A DNA stretch of 64,000 nucleotides from DATKHR01 sp036557365 (GTDB lineage Bacteria > Acidobacteriota > Vicinamibacteria > Vicinamibacterales > CAVVIG01). The notes under the pieces were generated by a model, which searched no databases, was not told where the DNA came from, and worked only from the letters and a program-made list of their open reading frames with translations. A program made the translations under genes and the position numbers. This document shows positions 18,125-27,341 of this stretch, piece by piece; positions within the stretch are counted from its first letter, which is position 1; every line of letters starts with the position of its first letter. The DNA is taken from positions 357,065-421,064 of the forward strand of contig DATBHR010000092.1 of NCBI GenBank assembly GCA_036557365.1, read 5' to 3'.

Positions 18125-19150
18125 ATGACGCCGCTCCTCGCCGCCCAGATCGTGTTGACGCTCTTCGTCTTCTTCATGCTGCTGAACTCGGCGGCCGTGA
18201 TGGTGTACGTCGAGCGCAAGGTGGCGGCCCTGCTGCAGCAGCGCCTCGGTCCATATCTCGTCGGACCGAAGGGCGTCCTGCAGCCGCTCGCAGACGTCGT
18301 CAAGCTGATGTTCAAGGAGGAGCTGAGGCCGAAAGCGGCCGATGCGTTCCTCTTTGCGCTGGCGCCGGTGATTTCGGCCGCGTGCGCCTTCGCCGCGTTC
18401 TCCGTCGTGCCGTTCGGCGCGGAGACGACGGTGTTCGGCCTGATTCCGGAAGGCCTGCGTCTGCAGGTGGCTGACGTCAACGTCGCCATCCTCGTCGTCT
18501 TTGCCATCGCCTCGATGAGCGTGTACGGGATCGTGCTCGCGGGCTGGAGCTCGAACAGCAAGTACTCGCTGCTCGGCGCGCTGCGCTCGTCTGCGCAGAT
18601 GATCAGCTACGAGCTGTCATACGGGATGGCGCTCGCGAGCGTGCTCGTCCTCGCCAACTCGCTCTCGCTGACGGAAATCGTGAATCGCCAGGCCGGTTCG
18701 TGGCTCGGGTTCATCCCGCGCTGGTTCATCTTCATTCAGCCGCTCGGCTTCTTCATCTATCTCACCGCCGGCGTGGCTGAAACCAATCGCGCGCCGTTCG
18801 ATTTTCCGGAAGCCGAGCAGGAGCTCGTGGCCGGATATCACACCGAGTACAGCAGCATGAGCTTCGCGATGTTCTTCCTCGCGGAGTACGTCAACATGGT
18901 GACCGTTTCCGCGGTCGCGACGGATCTGTTCCTCGGCGGATGGCACGGTCCGCTGCTGCCTGAGTCGCTCGGCTGGATCTGGTTTCTGATCAAGGTGGCC
19001 GCGATCCTGTTCTTCTACGTCTGGATGCGCTGGACGCTTCCGCGCTATCGATACGATCAGCTGATGCGGTTCGGCTGGAAGATTCTGCTGCCGCTGTCGG
19101 TCGCCAACCTGCTCGTCACAGCCGCTGGAGTCCTGTACTTTGGTGCCTGA
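18125..19150 (+). CDS. nuoH: NADH-quinone oxidoreductase subunit H
   Basis: A 341-residue membrane subunit with about eight helices, at the junction of the two arms of complex I. YVERKVAALLQQRLGP and GVAETNRAPFDFPEAEQELVAG-type motifs line the quinone entry channel. It overlaps nuoJ; nuoI, which normally lies between them, is missing. Confidence 0.96.
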   Translation: MTPLLAAQIVLTLFVFFMLLNSAAVMVYVERKVAALLQQRLGPYLVGPKGVLQPLADVVKLMFKEELRPKAADAFLFALAPVISAACAFAAFSVVPFGAETTVFGLIPEGLRLQVADVNVAILVVFAIASMSVYGIVLAGWSSNSKYSLLGALRSSAQMISYELSYGMALASVLVLANSLSLTEIVNRQAGSWLGFIPRWFIFIQPLGFFIYLTAGVAETNRAPFDFPEAEQELVAGYHTEYSSMSFAMFFLAEYVNMVTVSAVATDLFLGGWHGPLLPESLGWIWFLIKVAAILFFYVWMRWTLPRYRYDQLMRFGWKILLPLSVANLLVTAAGVLYFGA

Positions 19151-19703
19151 GACGATCCTCTTCTACGTGTTCGGCGCCGTCGCCGTCGCCGCTTCGTTGC
19201 TGGTGATCGGCCAGCGCAATCCGATCTACAGCGTTCTGCTCCTCATCGCCTCCTTCGGCGCGCTCTCGGGCCTCTACGTGCTCCTTCAGGCGCCGTTCGC
19301 GGCCGTCATCCAGATCATCGTCTACGCCGGCGCCATCATGGTGCTGTTCCTCTTCGTCGTGATGCTGCTCAATGCGCCGCATGAGGACACCGATTTCGAC
19401 GAGCGCGTGCATCCGCTGTTGCGGCCGGGGCCGATGCGCTTTGGTGCGGCGCTCGCCGTCGCGCTCATCATCGAATTGATCTGGGCGCTGAACAAGGGAG
19501 GCGGGGAGTCGGGCGTCTTTGCCGGCGCGGCGACGAGCTCTGTCGCCGCAATCGGCCGCGCGCTGTTCACCACCTACGCGTTTCCGTTCGAGGTGACGTC
19601 GGTGCTCATCCTCGTGGCGATGGTGGGAGCGGTGGTGCTGGCGCGGCGTGACGTGCCGGGACGAAGCGCAGAGCCCAAGACGTCGGAGCCGCGGCAATGG
19701 TGA
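19143..19703 (+). CDS. nuoJ: NADH-quinone oxidoreductase subunit J
   Basis: A membrane subunit of about 186 residues with five helices; YAGAIMVLFLFVVMLLN is the family signature containing the pi-bulge helix. Two adjacent starts are possible: TTG 19140 (GGAG 9 nt upstream) or GTG 19143, which I use. Both overlap the end of nuoH. It ends inside the first codons of nuoK. Confidence 0.93.
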   Translation: MPETILFYVFGAVAVAASLLVIGQRNPIYSVLLLIASFGALSGLYVLLQAPFAAVIQIIVYAGAIMVLFLFVVMLLNAPHEDTDFDERVHPLLRPGPMRFGAALAVALIIELIWALNKGGGESGVFAGAATSSVAAIGRALFTTYAFPFEVTSVLILVAMVGAVVLARRDVPGRSAEPKTSEPRQW

Positions 19704-19999
19704 CGCTGCAGCATTACCTCGCGCTGTCCGCGATCCTGTTCGCGATCGGTACGGCAGGAGTGTTCGTGCGGCGCAACCTGATCACGATCCTGCTGTCGAT
19801 CGAGATCATGCTGAACGCCGTCAATCTCACCTTCGTGGCATTCGGCCGGGCGCTCGGCGCGCCCGATGGACAGATCATCGTCTTCTTCGTCATGACCGTG
19901 GCGGCGGCGGAAGCGGCCGTCGGCCTGGCCATCGTGATCAGCCTGTTCCGGCATCGGGAATCGCTCAATCCCGATGCTTTCGCGAGCCTCAAATGGTGA
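19697..19999 (+). CDS. nuoK: NADH-quinone oxidoreductase subunit K
   Basis: A 100-residue, three-helix antiporter-like subunit. The conserved glutamate of helix 2 (LLSIEIMLNAVNL) and the second acidic residue in helix 3 (AAAEAAVGLAIV) are present; both lie on the proton path. It overlaps nuoJ by 7 bp and nuoL by 7 bp. Confidence 0.96.
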   Translation: MVTLQHYLALSAILFAIGTAGVFVRRNLITILLSIEIMLNAVNLTFVAFGRALGAPDGQIIVFFVMTVAAAEAAVGLAIVISLFRHRESLNPDAFASLKW

Positions 20000-21978
20000 C
20001 GGCGATCCCGCTGATGCCGTTCATCGGCTTCCTGATCAACGCGAGCCTCGGTCGCCGGCTCAGCAAGACCGTTTCAGGCGGCGTGGCCTGCGGCGCGATG
20101 ATCGCGGCGTTTCTCGTCTCGTGCGCGGCGGTCTGGCAGCTCGTCGGACTACCGCCTGAGTCGCGTTCGATCATTCAACAGACCTTCAGCTGGATGACGT
20201 CGGGCGATTTCAGCGTCGGCGTGACCTTCAGGCTCGATCCGCTGTCGGCGGTGATGATTCTCGTCATCACCGGCATCGGCTCGTTGATTCACATCTACTC
20301 GACCGCCTACATGCACGAGGAGCGCGACGGTGAATTCGCGCGCTACTTCTCGTACCTGAACCTGTTCGCCGCGTTCATGCTCGTCCTCGTCCTCGGGGCG
20401 AACTTCCTGATCATGTTCGTCGGCTGGGAGGGCGTCGGACTCTGCTCGTACCTGCTGATCGGCTTCTGGTACCAGAAAAAGACCGCGTCAGACGCCGGCA
20501 AGAAAGCGTTCATCGTCAACCGCATCGGCGATTTCGGCTTCATCCTCGGCGTCCTGCTGGCGTTCGTCCGGTTCGGCACGCTGGACTTCCAGGAAATCGC
20601 CCGCGCCGTGAGCAGCATGGCGCCTGAAGCGACGTTCGGGACGATCTCGCTCATCACGCTCCTGCTGTTCATCGGCGCCACCGGCAAGTCGGCGCAGATC
20701 CCGTTGTACGTCTGGCTGCCCGACGCAATGGAAGGCCCGACGCCGGTCTCCGCGCTCATTCACGCAGCCACGATGGTCACCGCGGGCGTGTACATGATCG
20801 GCCGCAACGCCGCGCTCTTCAGCATGGCGCCGACGACGCTGACGATCGTCGCGGTCATCGGCACCGCCACGGCGCTCATGGCCGGGACCATCGGTCTCGT
20901 GCAGAACGACATCAAACGCGTCCTTGCATACTCGACCGTCTCCCAGCTTGGGTACATGTTCCTCGCGATGGGCGTCGGCGCGTTCGCGGGCGGCATCTTC
21001 CATCTGTTCACGCACGCGTTCTTCAAGGCGCTGCTCTTCCTTGGATCGGGTGCGGTCATCCACGCGCTCGCAGGAGAACAGGATCTCCGGAGGATGGGCG
21101 GCCTCAAGAGCGAGCTTCCGATTACGTACTGGACGTTCCTGATTGGCGCAATCGCGATTGCGGGTGTCCCGGGTCTGGCCGGATTCTTCAGCAAGGACGA
21201 GATTCTGTTCGAGACCTTTGCTGGCGGCCGGACGATTCTGTGGTCGATCGGCCTCCTCACGTCGCTCTTGACCGCCGTCTACATGTTCCGCGTCGTGTTC
21301 CTCACGTTTCATGGACCTCGTACCACCGCAATCGACACGACGCACGCGGAGGACGCCGTCCATACGCCGGGACCAGATCCGGCTCACGCTGCCGATTCGA
21401 CGCATCACTCAGGTTCCGGTCACCTGCACGATGCGCCGCCTGCGATGGCGTTTGCGCTGATCGTTCTGGCCATTGGCTCGGTGCTCGCCGGCTACGTCAG
21501 CGTGCCGGCCGTTCTCGGCGGCGGCGCCTGGTTCGCGCACTTTCTCGAGCCCAGCTTTCATGTCGAAGCGCCTCACGAAGCGACGTCCGCCGGCCTGGAA
21601 GTGACGCTGATGGTGGTGTCGAGCGGCGTCGCGCTTGCGGGCATCGGCATCGCGTTCTACTTCTTCCTGCGGAACAAGAATGCAGCGGCGCGGATGGCGG
21701 AGCGATTCGCCGGCATCTATCGAGTGCTCTTCCACAAGTACTACGTCGACGAGATCTACGACGCCGCCGTGGTACAGCCGATCCGCATCGTTTCCACGGA
21801 AGGACTCTGGAAGATTGTCGACGTTCGCGTCATCGATGGCGCCGTGAACGGCGTCGGACGTCTCGTCACGAACGCGGGTGAAACCATGCGGCGGCTGCAG
21901 ACGGGCTCGGTCCGCGCGTACGCGGCGTCGCTCTTCTTCGGCGTGGTCGCGATTCTCGGCTACTACCTCTGGCGCTGA
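19993..21978 (+). CDS. nuoL: NADH-quinone oxidoreductase subunit L
   Basis: A 661-residue antiporter-like proton-pumping subunit with about 16 helices and the C-terminal lateral helix. The N-terminal Lys/Glu and His-containing motifs (GWEGVGLCSYLLIGFW, WLPDAMEGPTPVSALIHAATMV) are canonical. The start is ATG 19993, which overlaps nuoK; the open frame upstream to 19648 is antisense-like filler inside nuoJ/K. A hydrophilic His/Asp-rich loop at about residues 445-475 is longer than usual. Confidence 0.95.
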   Translation: MVTAIPLMPFIGFLINASLGRRLSKTVSGGVACGAMIAAFLVSCAAVWQLVGLPPESRSIIQQTFSWMTSGDFSVGVTFRLDPLSAVMILVITGIGSLIHIYSTAYMHEERDGEFARYFSYLNLFAAFMLVLVLGANFLIMFVGWEGVGLCSYLLIGFWYQKKTASDAGKKAFIVNRIGDFGFILGVLLAFVRFGTLDFQEIARAVSSMAPEATFGTISLITLLLFIGATGKSAQIPLYVWLPDAMEGPTPVSALIHAATMVTAGVYMIGRNAALFSMAPTTLTIVAVIGTATALMAGTIGLVQNDIKRVLAYSTVSQLGYMFLAMGVGAFAGGIFHLFTHAFFKALLFLGSGAVIHALAGEQDLRRMGGLKSELPITYWTFLIGAIAIAGVPGLAGFFSKDEILFETFAGGRTILWSIGLLTSLLTAVYMFRVVFLTFHGPRTTAIDTTHAEDAVHTPGPDPAHAADSTHHSGSGHLHDAPPAMAFALIVLAIGSVLAGYVSVPAVLGGGAWFAHFLEPSFHVEAPHEATSAGLEVTLMVVSSGVALAGIGIAFYFFLRNKNAAARMAERFAGIYRVLFHKYYVDEIYDAAVVQPIRIVSTEGLWKIVDVRVIDGAVNGVGRLVTNAGETMRRLQTGSVRAYAASLFFGVVAILGYYLWR

Positions 21979-23504
21979 TGCAGTTTCCGATTCTCTCGTC
22001 GCTCATCGTGATTCCCGTCGCGGGTGCGATCGCGCTGCTGTTCGTCCGCGACGACGAACGTCTCGCGCGCAACATCGCGCTCGTCGTCTCGCTGCTCGTC
22101 TTCGCGGAAACGCTCCTTCTCTGGTCGCGCTTCTCGATCGGCACCGCAGACTTTCAGTTCGTCGAGCATCATGCGTGGATGCCGGCGTTCGGCGTCAGCT
22201 ACACCATCGGCGTCGACGGCATCAGCCTGTTCCTGCTGGTGCTGACCGCTTTCCTGACGCCGCTCGCCCTGCTTGGCTCGTGGGCCTCGATCCACAAGAA
22301 GACTGCCACCTTCTGCGTCTTCGTGCTCCTGCTCGAAGCCGCGATGATCGGCGTCTTTGTGTCGATCGACCTGTTCCTCTTCTACGTGTTCTGGGACGCG
22401 ATGCTCGTGCCGATGTATTTCCTCATCGGCATCTGGGGCTACGATCGGCGCATCTACGCGGCGGTGAAGTTCATCCTCTACACGATGGCCGGCAGCGTGC
22501 TGATGCTGCTCGCGATTCTCGGGCTCGCGTACTTGCACAGCACCGCGACCGGCGCCTACAGCTTCGACCTTCGCGATCTGTACGGACTGAACCTGACGAC
22601 GCACGTGCAGTTCTGGTTCTTCCTGGCGTTCGCGCTCGCGTTCGCGATCAAGGTGCCGCTGTTTCCGTTCCATACCTGGCTGCCCGACGCGCACGTCGAG
22701 GCGCCGACGGCCGGGTCGGTCATCCTGGCCGGCGTCCTGCTGAAGATGGGGACGTACGGTCTGGTGCGATTTGCCTTTCCGCTGTTCCCTGATGCGGCAG
22801 CGTTCTTCGCTCCGCTCCTGGGCGTCCTGGCCGTCGTCGGCATCATCTACGGCGCGCTGGTCGCGATGGTGCAGCCCGACATGAAGAAACTGGTGGCGTA
22901 CTCGAGCGTCAGCCACCTCGGATTTGTCGTCCTCGGCATTGCCGCGATGAACACGCAGGGCGTGCAGGGCGCGGTGTACCAGATGCTCAATCACGGCGTC
23001 AGCACCGGCGGCCTGTTCCTCGTGGTCGGCATGCTGTCGGATCGCCGCCACACGCGTTTGATCGCCGAATACGGCGGCATCAAGAACGTCGCGCCGCGTC
23101 TCGTCGCGGTGTTCCTGATCATCACGCTCTCGTCGATCGGATTGCCCGGACTCAATGGATTTGTGGGAGAGTTCCTGATTCTGCTCGGCGCATTCCGAGC
23201 GGATCCGCGCCTGGCCGCGTTCGCGGCAACCGGTGTCATCCTGTCGGCGACCTACATGCTGTGGATGTTCCAGCGCGTCAACTACGGACCGGTCGACGAC
23301 AAGAACGCCGCGCTGCCGGATCTTCAGCCGCGCGAGTGGCTCGTCATCGCGCCGATCGTCGCGACCGCCGTTCTGATGGGCGTCCTTCCGAACCTGTTTC
23401 TTCGTCCGATCGAGCCGTCTGTCGAGCGGATGCTGAACCAGGTGCATCGAGGTTCGAGCGCGGTCCACGCGATGTACACACCTGACGCGGGAGTACGGCG
23501 ATGA
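21978..23504 (+). CDS. nuoM: NADH-quinone oxidoreductase subunit M
   Basis: A 508-residue antiporter-like subunit. YTIGVDGISLFLLVLTAFLTP, EAAMIGVFVSIDLFLFYVFWDAML (the conserved Glu) and PDAHVEAPTAGSVILAG are the hallmarks. It overlaps nuoL by one base (TGATG) and nuoN by 4 bp. Confidence 0.96.
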   Translation: MQFPILSSLIVIPVAGAIALLFVRDDERLARNIALVVSLLVFAETLLLWSRFSIGTADFQFVEHHAWMPAFGVSYTIGVDGISLFLLVLTAFLTPLALLGSWASIHKKTATFCVFVLLLEAAMIGVFVSIDLFLFYVFWDAMLVPMYFLIGIWGYDRRIYAAVKFILYTMAGSVLMLLAILGLAYLHSTATGAYSFDLRDLYGLNLTTHVQFWFFLAFALAFAIKVPLFPFHTWLPDAHVEAPTAGSVILAGVLLKMGTYGLVRFAFPLFPDAAAFFAPLLGVLAVVGIIYGALVAMVQPDMKKLVAYSSVSHLGFVVLGIAAMNTQGVQGAVYQMLNHGVSTGGLFLVVGMLSDRRHTRLIAEYGGIKNVAPRLVAVFLIITLSSIGLPGLNGFVGEFLILLGAFRADPRLAAFAATGVILSATYMLWMFQRVNYGPVDDKNAALPDLQPREWLVIAPIVATAVLMGVLPNLFLRPIEPSVERMLNQVHRGSSAVHAMYTPDAGVRR

Positions 23505-24937
23505 ACGGCGCGTTCAATGCCATCGTGCCGATGGCGTGCGTGACGGCCGCTGGCATCGCTGCAATGGTCGCCGAGGCGTTTCGCGAGCCGGGCGAGCACA
23601 TGCCAATCGCCGGACTCGGCATCGTCGGTCTCGCTGGCGCGGCGGTCGCGGCGTTTCTTCTGTGGGGTCGAAGCGCGTCCAGCTTTGGCATGGTGGCGGC
23701 GGACAACTTCGGCTTGTTCGCGACGTGGATCGTGATCGCCGTCGGGCTTCTGTCGATTGGCATCTCCGGCCCGACCATCGAGCGGGAGCGCCTTCCCGCT
23801 GGCGAGTACTACGCGCTGATGCTGTTCGCGCTGGCAGGCATGATCCTGATGGCGACGGCGACGGACCTGCTCGTCATCTTCCTTGCGCTCGAGGTGCTTT
23901 CGCTCGCGGTGTACGTGCTGACCGGCATCCGTCGAACGTCGTTGGCATCGACCGAGGCGGCGCTGAAGTACTTCCTTCTCGGCGCCTTTTCGAGTGCGTT
24001 CTTCCTCTACGGCATCGCGTTCATCTACGGCTTGACCGGCGGCACGCGGCTGGACCGCGTCGGCAGCCTGATGGCCGCGCAGGCCAGCGCGCCGACGCCG
24101 CTCCAGTTCGTCGCCGTCGGATTTCTGTTCGTTGGCTTCGCATTCAAAGTGGCCGCGGTCCCGTTCCACATGTGGACACCAGACGCGTACGAGGGCGCAC
24201 CGGCCGCCGTCACCGGCTTCATGTCGACCGGCGTCAAGGCTGCCGCGTTCACGGCGTTCGCGCGTGTCTTTCTGTCGGCGCTGGATCCGCTGCGCAGCGA
24301 CTGGGTCGGCATCGTGGCCGTCGTCGCCGCCGCGACGATGATTCTCGGGACCGTCGTCGGCGTGTCGCAGTCGAACGTCAAGCGGATGCTCGCCTACTCG
24401 AGCATCGGCCATGGCGGTTACATCCTTCTCGCGCTGCTGTCGGCCAACGATCTTGGAAAGGGCGCCGTCCTCTTCTACCTGCTCAGCTACGCCGTCACGA
24501 ACATCGGCGCCTTCGGCGTGATCGCGGTGCTCGAGACAACCGAGCGGCCGAACGACGACGTCACGGATTATGCGGGGTTGTGGTACGAGCGGCCGGGGCT
24601 CGCAGCGCTGATGACGATTTTCCTGCTCTCGCTCGGCGGATTTCCGCCTCTCGCAGGTTTCGTGGCCAAGTGGTACGTGTTCAGTGCCGCGGTGAAGGCC
24701 GGCTACAGCACGCTCGCCATCATCGGCGTGTTGACGAGCGTCGTCTCCGTCTTCTTCTACCTGCGCATCGTGGTGATGATGTACATGATGCCGCGTGAGT
24801 CGAAGGTCAGCCTGCCACCGATTCCCAAAGCTGCCGCGCTCACGCTGGTCGTGTCTGCAATCCTGATCTTCTACCTCGGGATCCTTCCGACGCGAGTGCT
24901 CGACTGGGCAGCCGGATCGGTCGCGACCATCTTCTAG
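23501..24937 (+). CDS. nuoN: NADH-quinone oxidoreductase subunit N
   Basis: A 478-residue antiporter-like subunit, the last gene of the operon. WTPDAYEGAPAAVTGFMSTGVKAA and LLSLGGFPPLAGFVAKWYVF are diagnostic. It stops 3 bp before the end of the convergent PQQ dehydrogenase gene, leaving no room for a separate terminator hairpin. Confidence 0.96.
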   Translation: MNGAFNAIVPMACVTAAGIAAMVAEAFREPGEHMPIAGLGIVGLAGAAVAAFLLWGRSASSFGMVAADNFGLFATWIVIAVGLLSIGISGPTIERERLPAGEYYALMLFALAGMILMATATDLLVIFLALEVLSLAVYVLTGIRRTSLASTEAALKYFLLGAFSSAFFLYGIAFIYGLTGGTRLDRVGSLMAAQASAPTPLQFVAVGFLFVGFAFKVAAVPFHMWTPDAYEGAPAAVTGFMSTGVKAAAFTAFARVFLSALDPLRSDWVGIVAVVAAATMILGTVVGVSQSNVKRMLAYSSIGHGGYILLALLSANDLGKGAVLFYLLSYAVTNIGAFGVIAVLETTERPNDDVTDYAGLWYERPGLAALMTIFLLSLGGFPPLAGFVAKWYVFSAAVKAGYSTLAIIGVLTSVVSVFFYLRIVVMMYMMPRESKVSLPPIPKAAALTLVVSAILIFYLGILPTRVLDWAAGSVATIF

Positions 24938-24940
24938 AAC

Positions 24941-26509
24941 TTACTCGCCCAACCCGAACACGAAGATCGCACGTCCTCCGGTGACGGCGACGTACTGTTT
25001 GCCGTCGAGCGCGAACGACATCGGTCCGGACCTGATCTGTCCGCCGGTCTGGAACTGCCAGAGCGGCTTGCCGCTGGTTGCGTCGAGCGCGTAGAAGTTG
25101 CCCTCGTTGGATCCGGAGAACACCAGTCCGCCGGCAGTCGACAGCACGCCGGCCCACGTCGGCGACGGCAGCGCGAAGTCCCACACCTGTTTTCCGGTCT
25201 TCACATCGAGCGCGCGCACCGCTCCCCACGATTCCTCGTCGAGACGCTTTTCGGAACCGCCGGTGTAGTAGGTGCCCGGCCGGTACTCCGCTGCCGTCTT
25301 GTAGTAGACGGAGCCCATCTCGCGGACCGGCACGTAGAGCAGGCCGGTCGCCGGACTGTAGGACGGACTCGCCCAGTTCGTCGCGCCCTGCAGGCTCGGG
25401 TAGACGAGCGTCCCTTTCTCCGAGGGTTCCATGCCGGGGACGAGGATGGGTCGACCGCGATCGTCGAGTCCTTTTGCCCAGGTCTGTTTGGCGTACGGTG
25501 CGCCGAAGAGAAACTCACCGGTTTTTCGATCGAGCGCGTAGAAGAACGCGTTCCGGTTTGCCATCACGACGAGCGGCCGAGGACGTCCGGCGACTTCAGC
25601 ATCGACGAGCACCGGAATCTGATTCGCGTCCCAGTCGTGAACGTCATGCGGCGTGAACTGGAAATGCCAGCGCGGTTTGCCGGTGTCGACGTCGAGCGCG
25701 ACGATCGACGACGTATACAGGTTGTCGCCGATGCGAGCGTCGCCGTTCCAGTCGGGCCCTGGATTGCCGGTGCCCCAGTAGAGCAGCTTCAACTGCGGAT
25801 CGTAGGAACCGGTGAGCCACGTCGCGCCGCCGCCGTGCACCCAGCTATCCCCGGGCCACGTGTCGCTGCCCGGTTCGCCCGGCGACGGAATCGTCCAGAA
25901 TCGCCAAAGCTGCTTGCCGGTTTTCGCATCGTACGCGTCGAGGAATCCGCGGATGCCGGCTTCACCGCCGCTGACGCCGACGATCACCTTGCCATCGACG
26001 ACCAGCGGTGCGGCGGTAATCGAGTGGCCGGTCGGATTGTCGCCAACGTGGACCGTCCACTTTTCCGATCCGCTCCGCGAGTCGAGCGCGACGAGATACC
26101 CGTCGAGCGTCCCGACGTAGACGGTCGTCTCGAACAGCGCGACCCCGCGATTGACGCGCGGGAAGCCGAGGTTGAGCACGCTCGGCGCGATCGGCCGCGT
26201 CCACTCCCACAGCGCCTTGCCGCTTTTCACGTCGAGCGCGGCGACGCCGGTCGGTCCCCAGCTCACGTACATCACGCCATTGACGACGAGCGGCGTGGTC
26301 TCGAGGGAACCGGGCGCGGGCGGCTGGTACACCCATGTCGGTTTCAGGCGCGCGACGTTGCCGGGAGAGATCTGGGCGAGCGGCGAATATCGCTGCGACG
26401 AAAACGATCCGGAGTACATCGTCCAGTCGCCGTTCGCCTGCGATTGTCCGAGCGCGTGGGCGGCAAGGCCGACGACGAGCGCAGCGGCGCAGGAAAGAGC
26501 GGCCCTCAT
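24941..26509 (-). CDS. Secreted PQQ-dependent (quinoprotein) alcohol dehydrogenase-like protein
   Basis: A 522-residue periplasmic eight-bladed beta-propeller. A signal peptide (MRAALSCAAALVVGLAAHALGQ) precedes NGDWTMYSGSFSSQRYSPL, the usual opening of quinoprotein dehydrogenases. Repeated W-motifs with DVKTGKxLW pattern (ALDVKSGKALWEW, AYDAKTGKQLWRF, ALDVKTGKQVWDF) mark the blades. It is shorter than methanol dehydrogenases (about 600) and I do not see the vicinal disulfide. Its start overlaps the end of the dihaem cytochrome gene (ATGA), so the cytochrome is the likely electron acceptor. The substrate is unknown. Confidence 0.88.
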   Translation of the reverse strand: MRAALSCAAALVVGLAAHALGQSQANGDWTMYSGSFSSQRYSPLAQISPGNVARLKPTWVYQPPAPGSLETTPLVVNGVMYVSWGPTGVAALDVKSGKALWEWTRPIAPSVLNLGFPRVNRGVALFETTVYVGTLDGYLVALDSRSGSEKWTVHVGDNPTGHSITAAPLVVDGKVIVGVSGGEAGIRGFLDAYDAKTGKQLWRFWTIPSPGEPGSDTWPGDSWVHGGGATWLTGSYDPQLKLLYWGTGNPGPDWNGDARIGDNLYTSSIVALDVDTGKPRWHFQFTPHDVHDWDANQIPVLVDAEVAGRPRPLVVMANRNAFFYALDRKTGEFLFGAPYAKQTWAKGLDDRGRPILVPGMEPSEKGTLVYPSLQGATNWASPSYSPATGLLYVPVREMGSVYYKTAAEYRPGTYYTGGSEKRLDEESWGAVRALDVKTGKQVWDFALPSPTWAGVLSTAGGLVFSGSNEGNFYALDATSGKPLWQFQTGGQIRSGPMSFALDGKQYVAVTGGRAIFVFGLGE

Positions 26510-27279
26510 CGATCGCCTCGCAGTCCGGCGAGATACGCCACCACATCGTCGAGCTGCGCGGGCGAGAAGCGCGACTCGTATGACGGCATCAGCGACGAGT
26601 CAAGCTGGCGCTCGACTTTCGCGAGCTTCGACTTCTCGAGTGAATGCACCGTCCCGCCGGCGTCGCGGATCAGGATCCAGAAGACGTCCTCGTTGACGCG
26701 AACGCCGCGGACCTCGGCGCCGTCGAGGCCGATTGCGCGTACGACGAGGTAGCCGGGCGGATGAGACGCGGCAGGCTTGACGAGCGCGTCGTGCAGATAC
26801 GGCGCACCGCGCGTCGCGCCGATTCGCGTCAGTTCGGGACCGACCGTTCCGCCGGTGCCGTCCACGACGTGACACGATCCGCACCCGCTCGAGTCGTACA
26901 GCGCGGCGCCGCGGCGGGCGTCGCCGGCGACGGGCCTCGTCACCGCGCGTGAGAGCGATCGAACGTAGACCGCCGTCTGACGGATGCTTCTGTCGGTCAG
27001 CGGCAGCCGGAACGACGGCATCTCGGTTCCCGAAATCCCGCCGGAGATGATCTCGATGATCGACTTCAGGTCGGTTGCGTGCCGAAGCTTGCCCTGGAGA
27101 TTCGGTCCGGTTCCTCCGACGCCGTCGGTGCCGTGGCACCACGCGCACTGCGCCTCGAAGATCTTCTGACCAGCGGCGGCATCGGTAATTCCGCTCGATG
27201 CGGAAGGACGGCTTTGCCCCGCGGCCGGGGCGGCTAGAGCGAGCACGAGAGCGGCGGGCAGCGCCGTTCGGCGAAGCAT
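26506..27279 (-). CDS. Periplasmic dihaem cytochrome c
   Basis: A 257-residue exported protein with two cytochrome c domains: C45-x2-C48-H49 with a likely Met ligand at M87 (EMPSFR), and C133-x2-C136-H137 with a likely Met ligand in LMPSYESRFS near the C-terminus. The start is ATG 27279, chosen because AGGAGG (27291-27286 on the minus strand) lies 6 nt upstream and a good signal peptide follows; the open frame extending to 27696 is not used. It is coupled by a 4-bp overlap to the PQQ dehydrogenase and probably passes its electrons to a terminal oxidase. Confidence 0.9.
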   Translation of the reverse strand: MLRRTALPAALVLALAAPAAGQSRPSASSGITDAAAGQKIFEAQCAWCHGTDGVGGTGPNLQGKLRHATDLKSIIEIISGGISGTEMPSFRLPLTDRSIRQTAVYVRSLSRAVTRPVAGDARRGAALYDSSGCGSCHVVDGTGGTVGPELTRIGATRGAPYLHDALVKPAASHPPGYLVVRAIGLDGAEVRGVRVNEDVFWILIRDAGGTVHSLEKSKLAKVERQLDSSLMPSYESRFSPAQLDDVVAYLAGLRGDR

Positions 27280-27341
27280 GGACGTCCTCCTGTCGGTGAC
27301 GGCGCGATTATATGCGCGTCGCCGACAGGAGGTTCGTCTGA

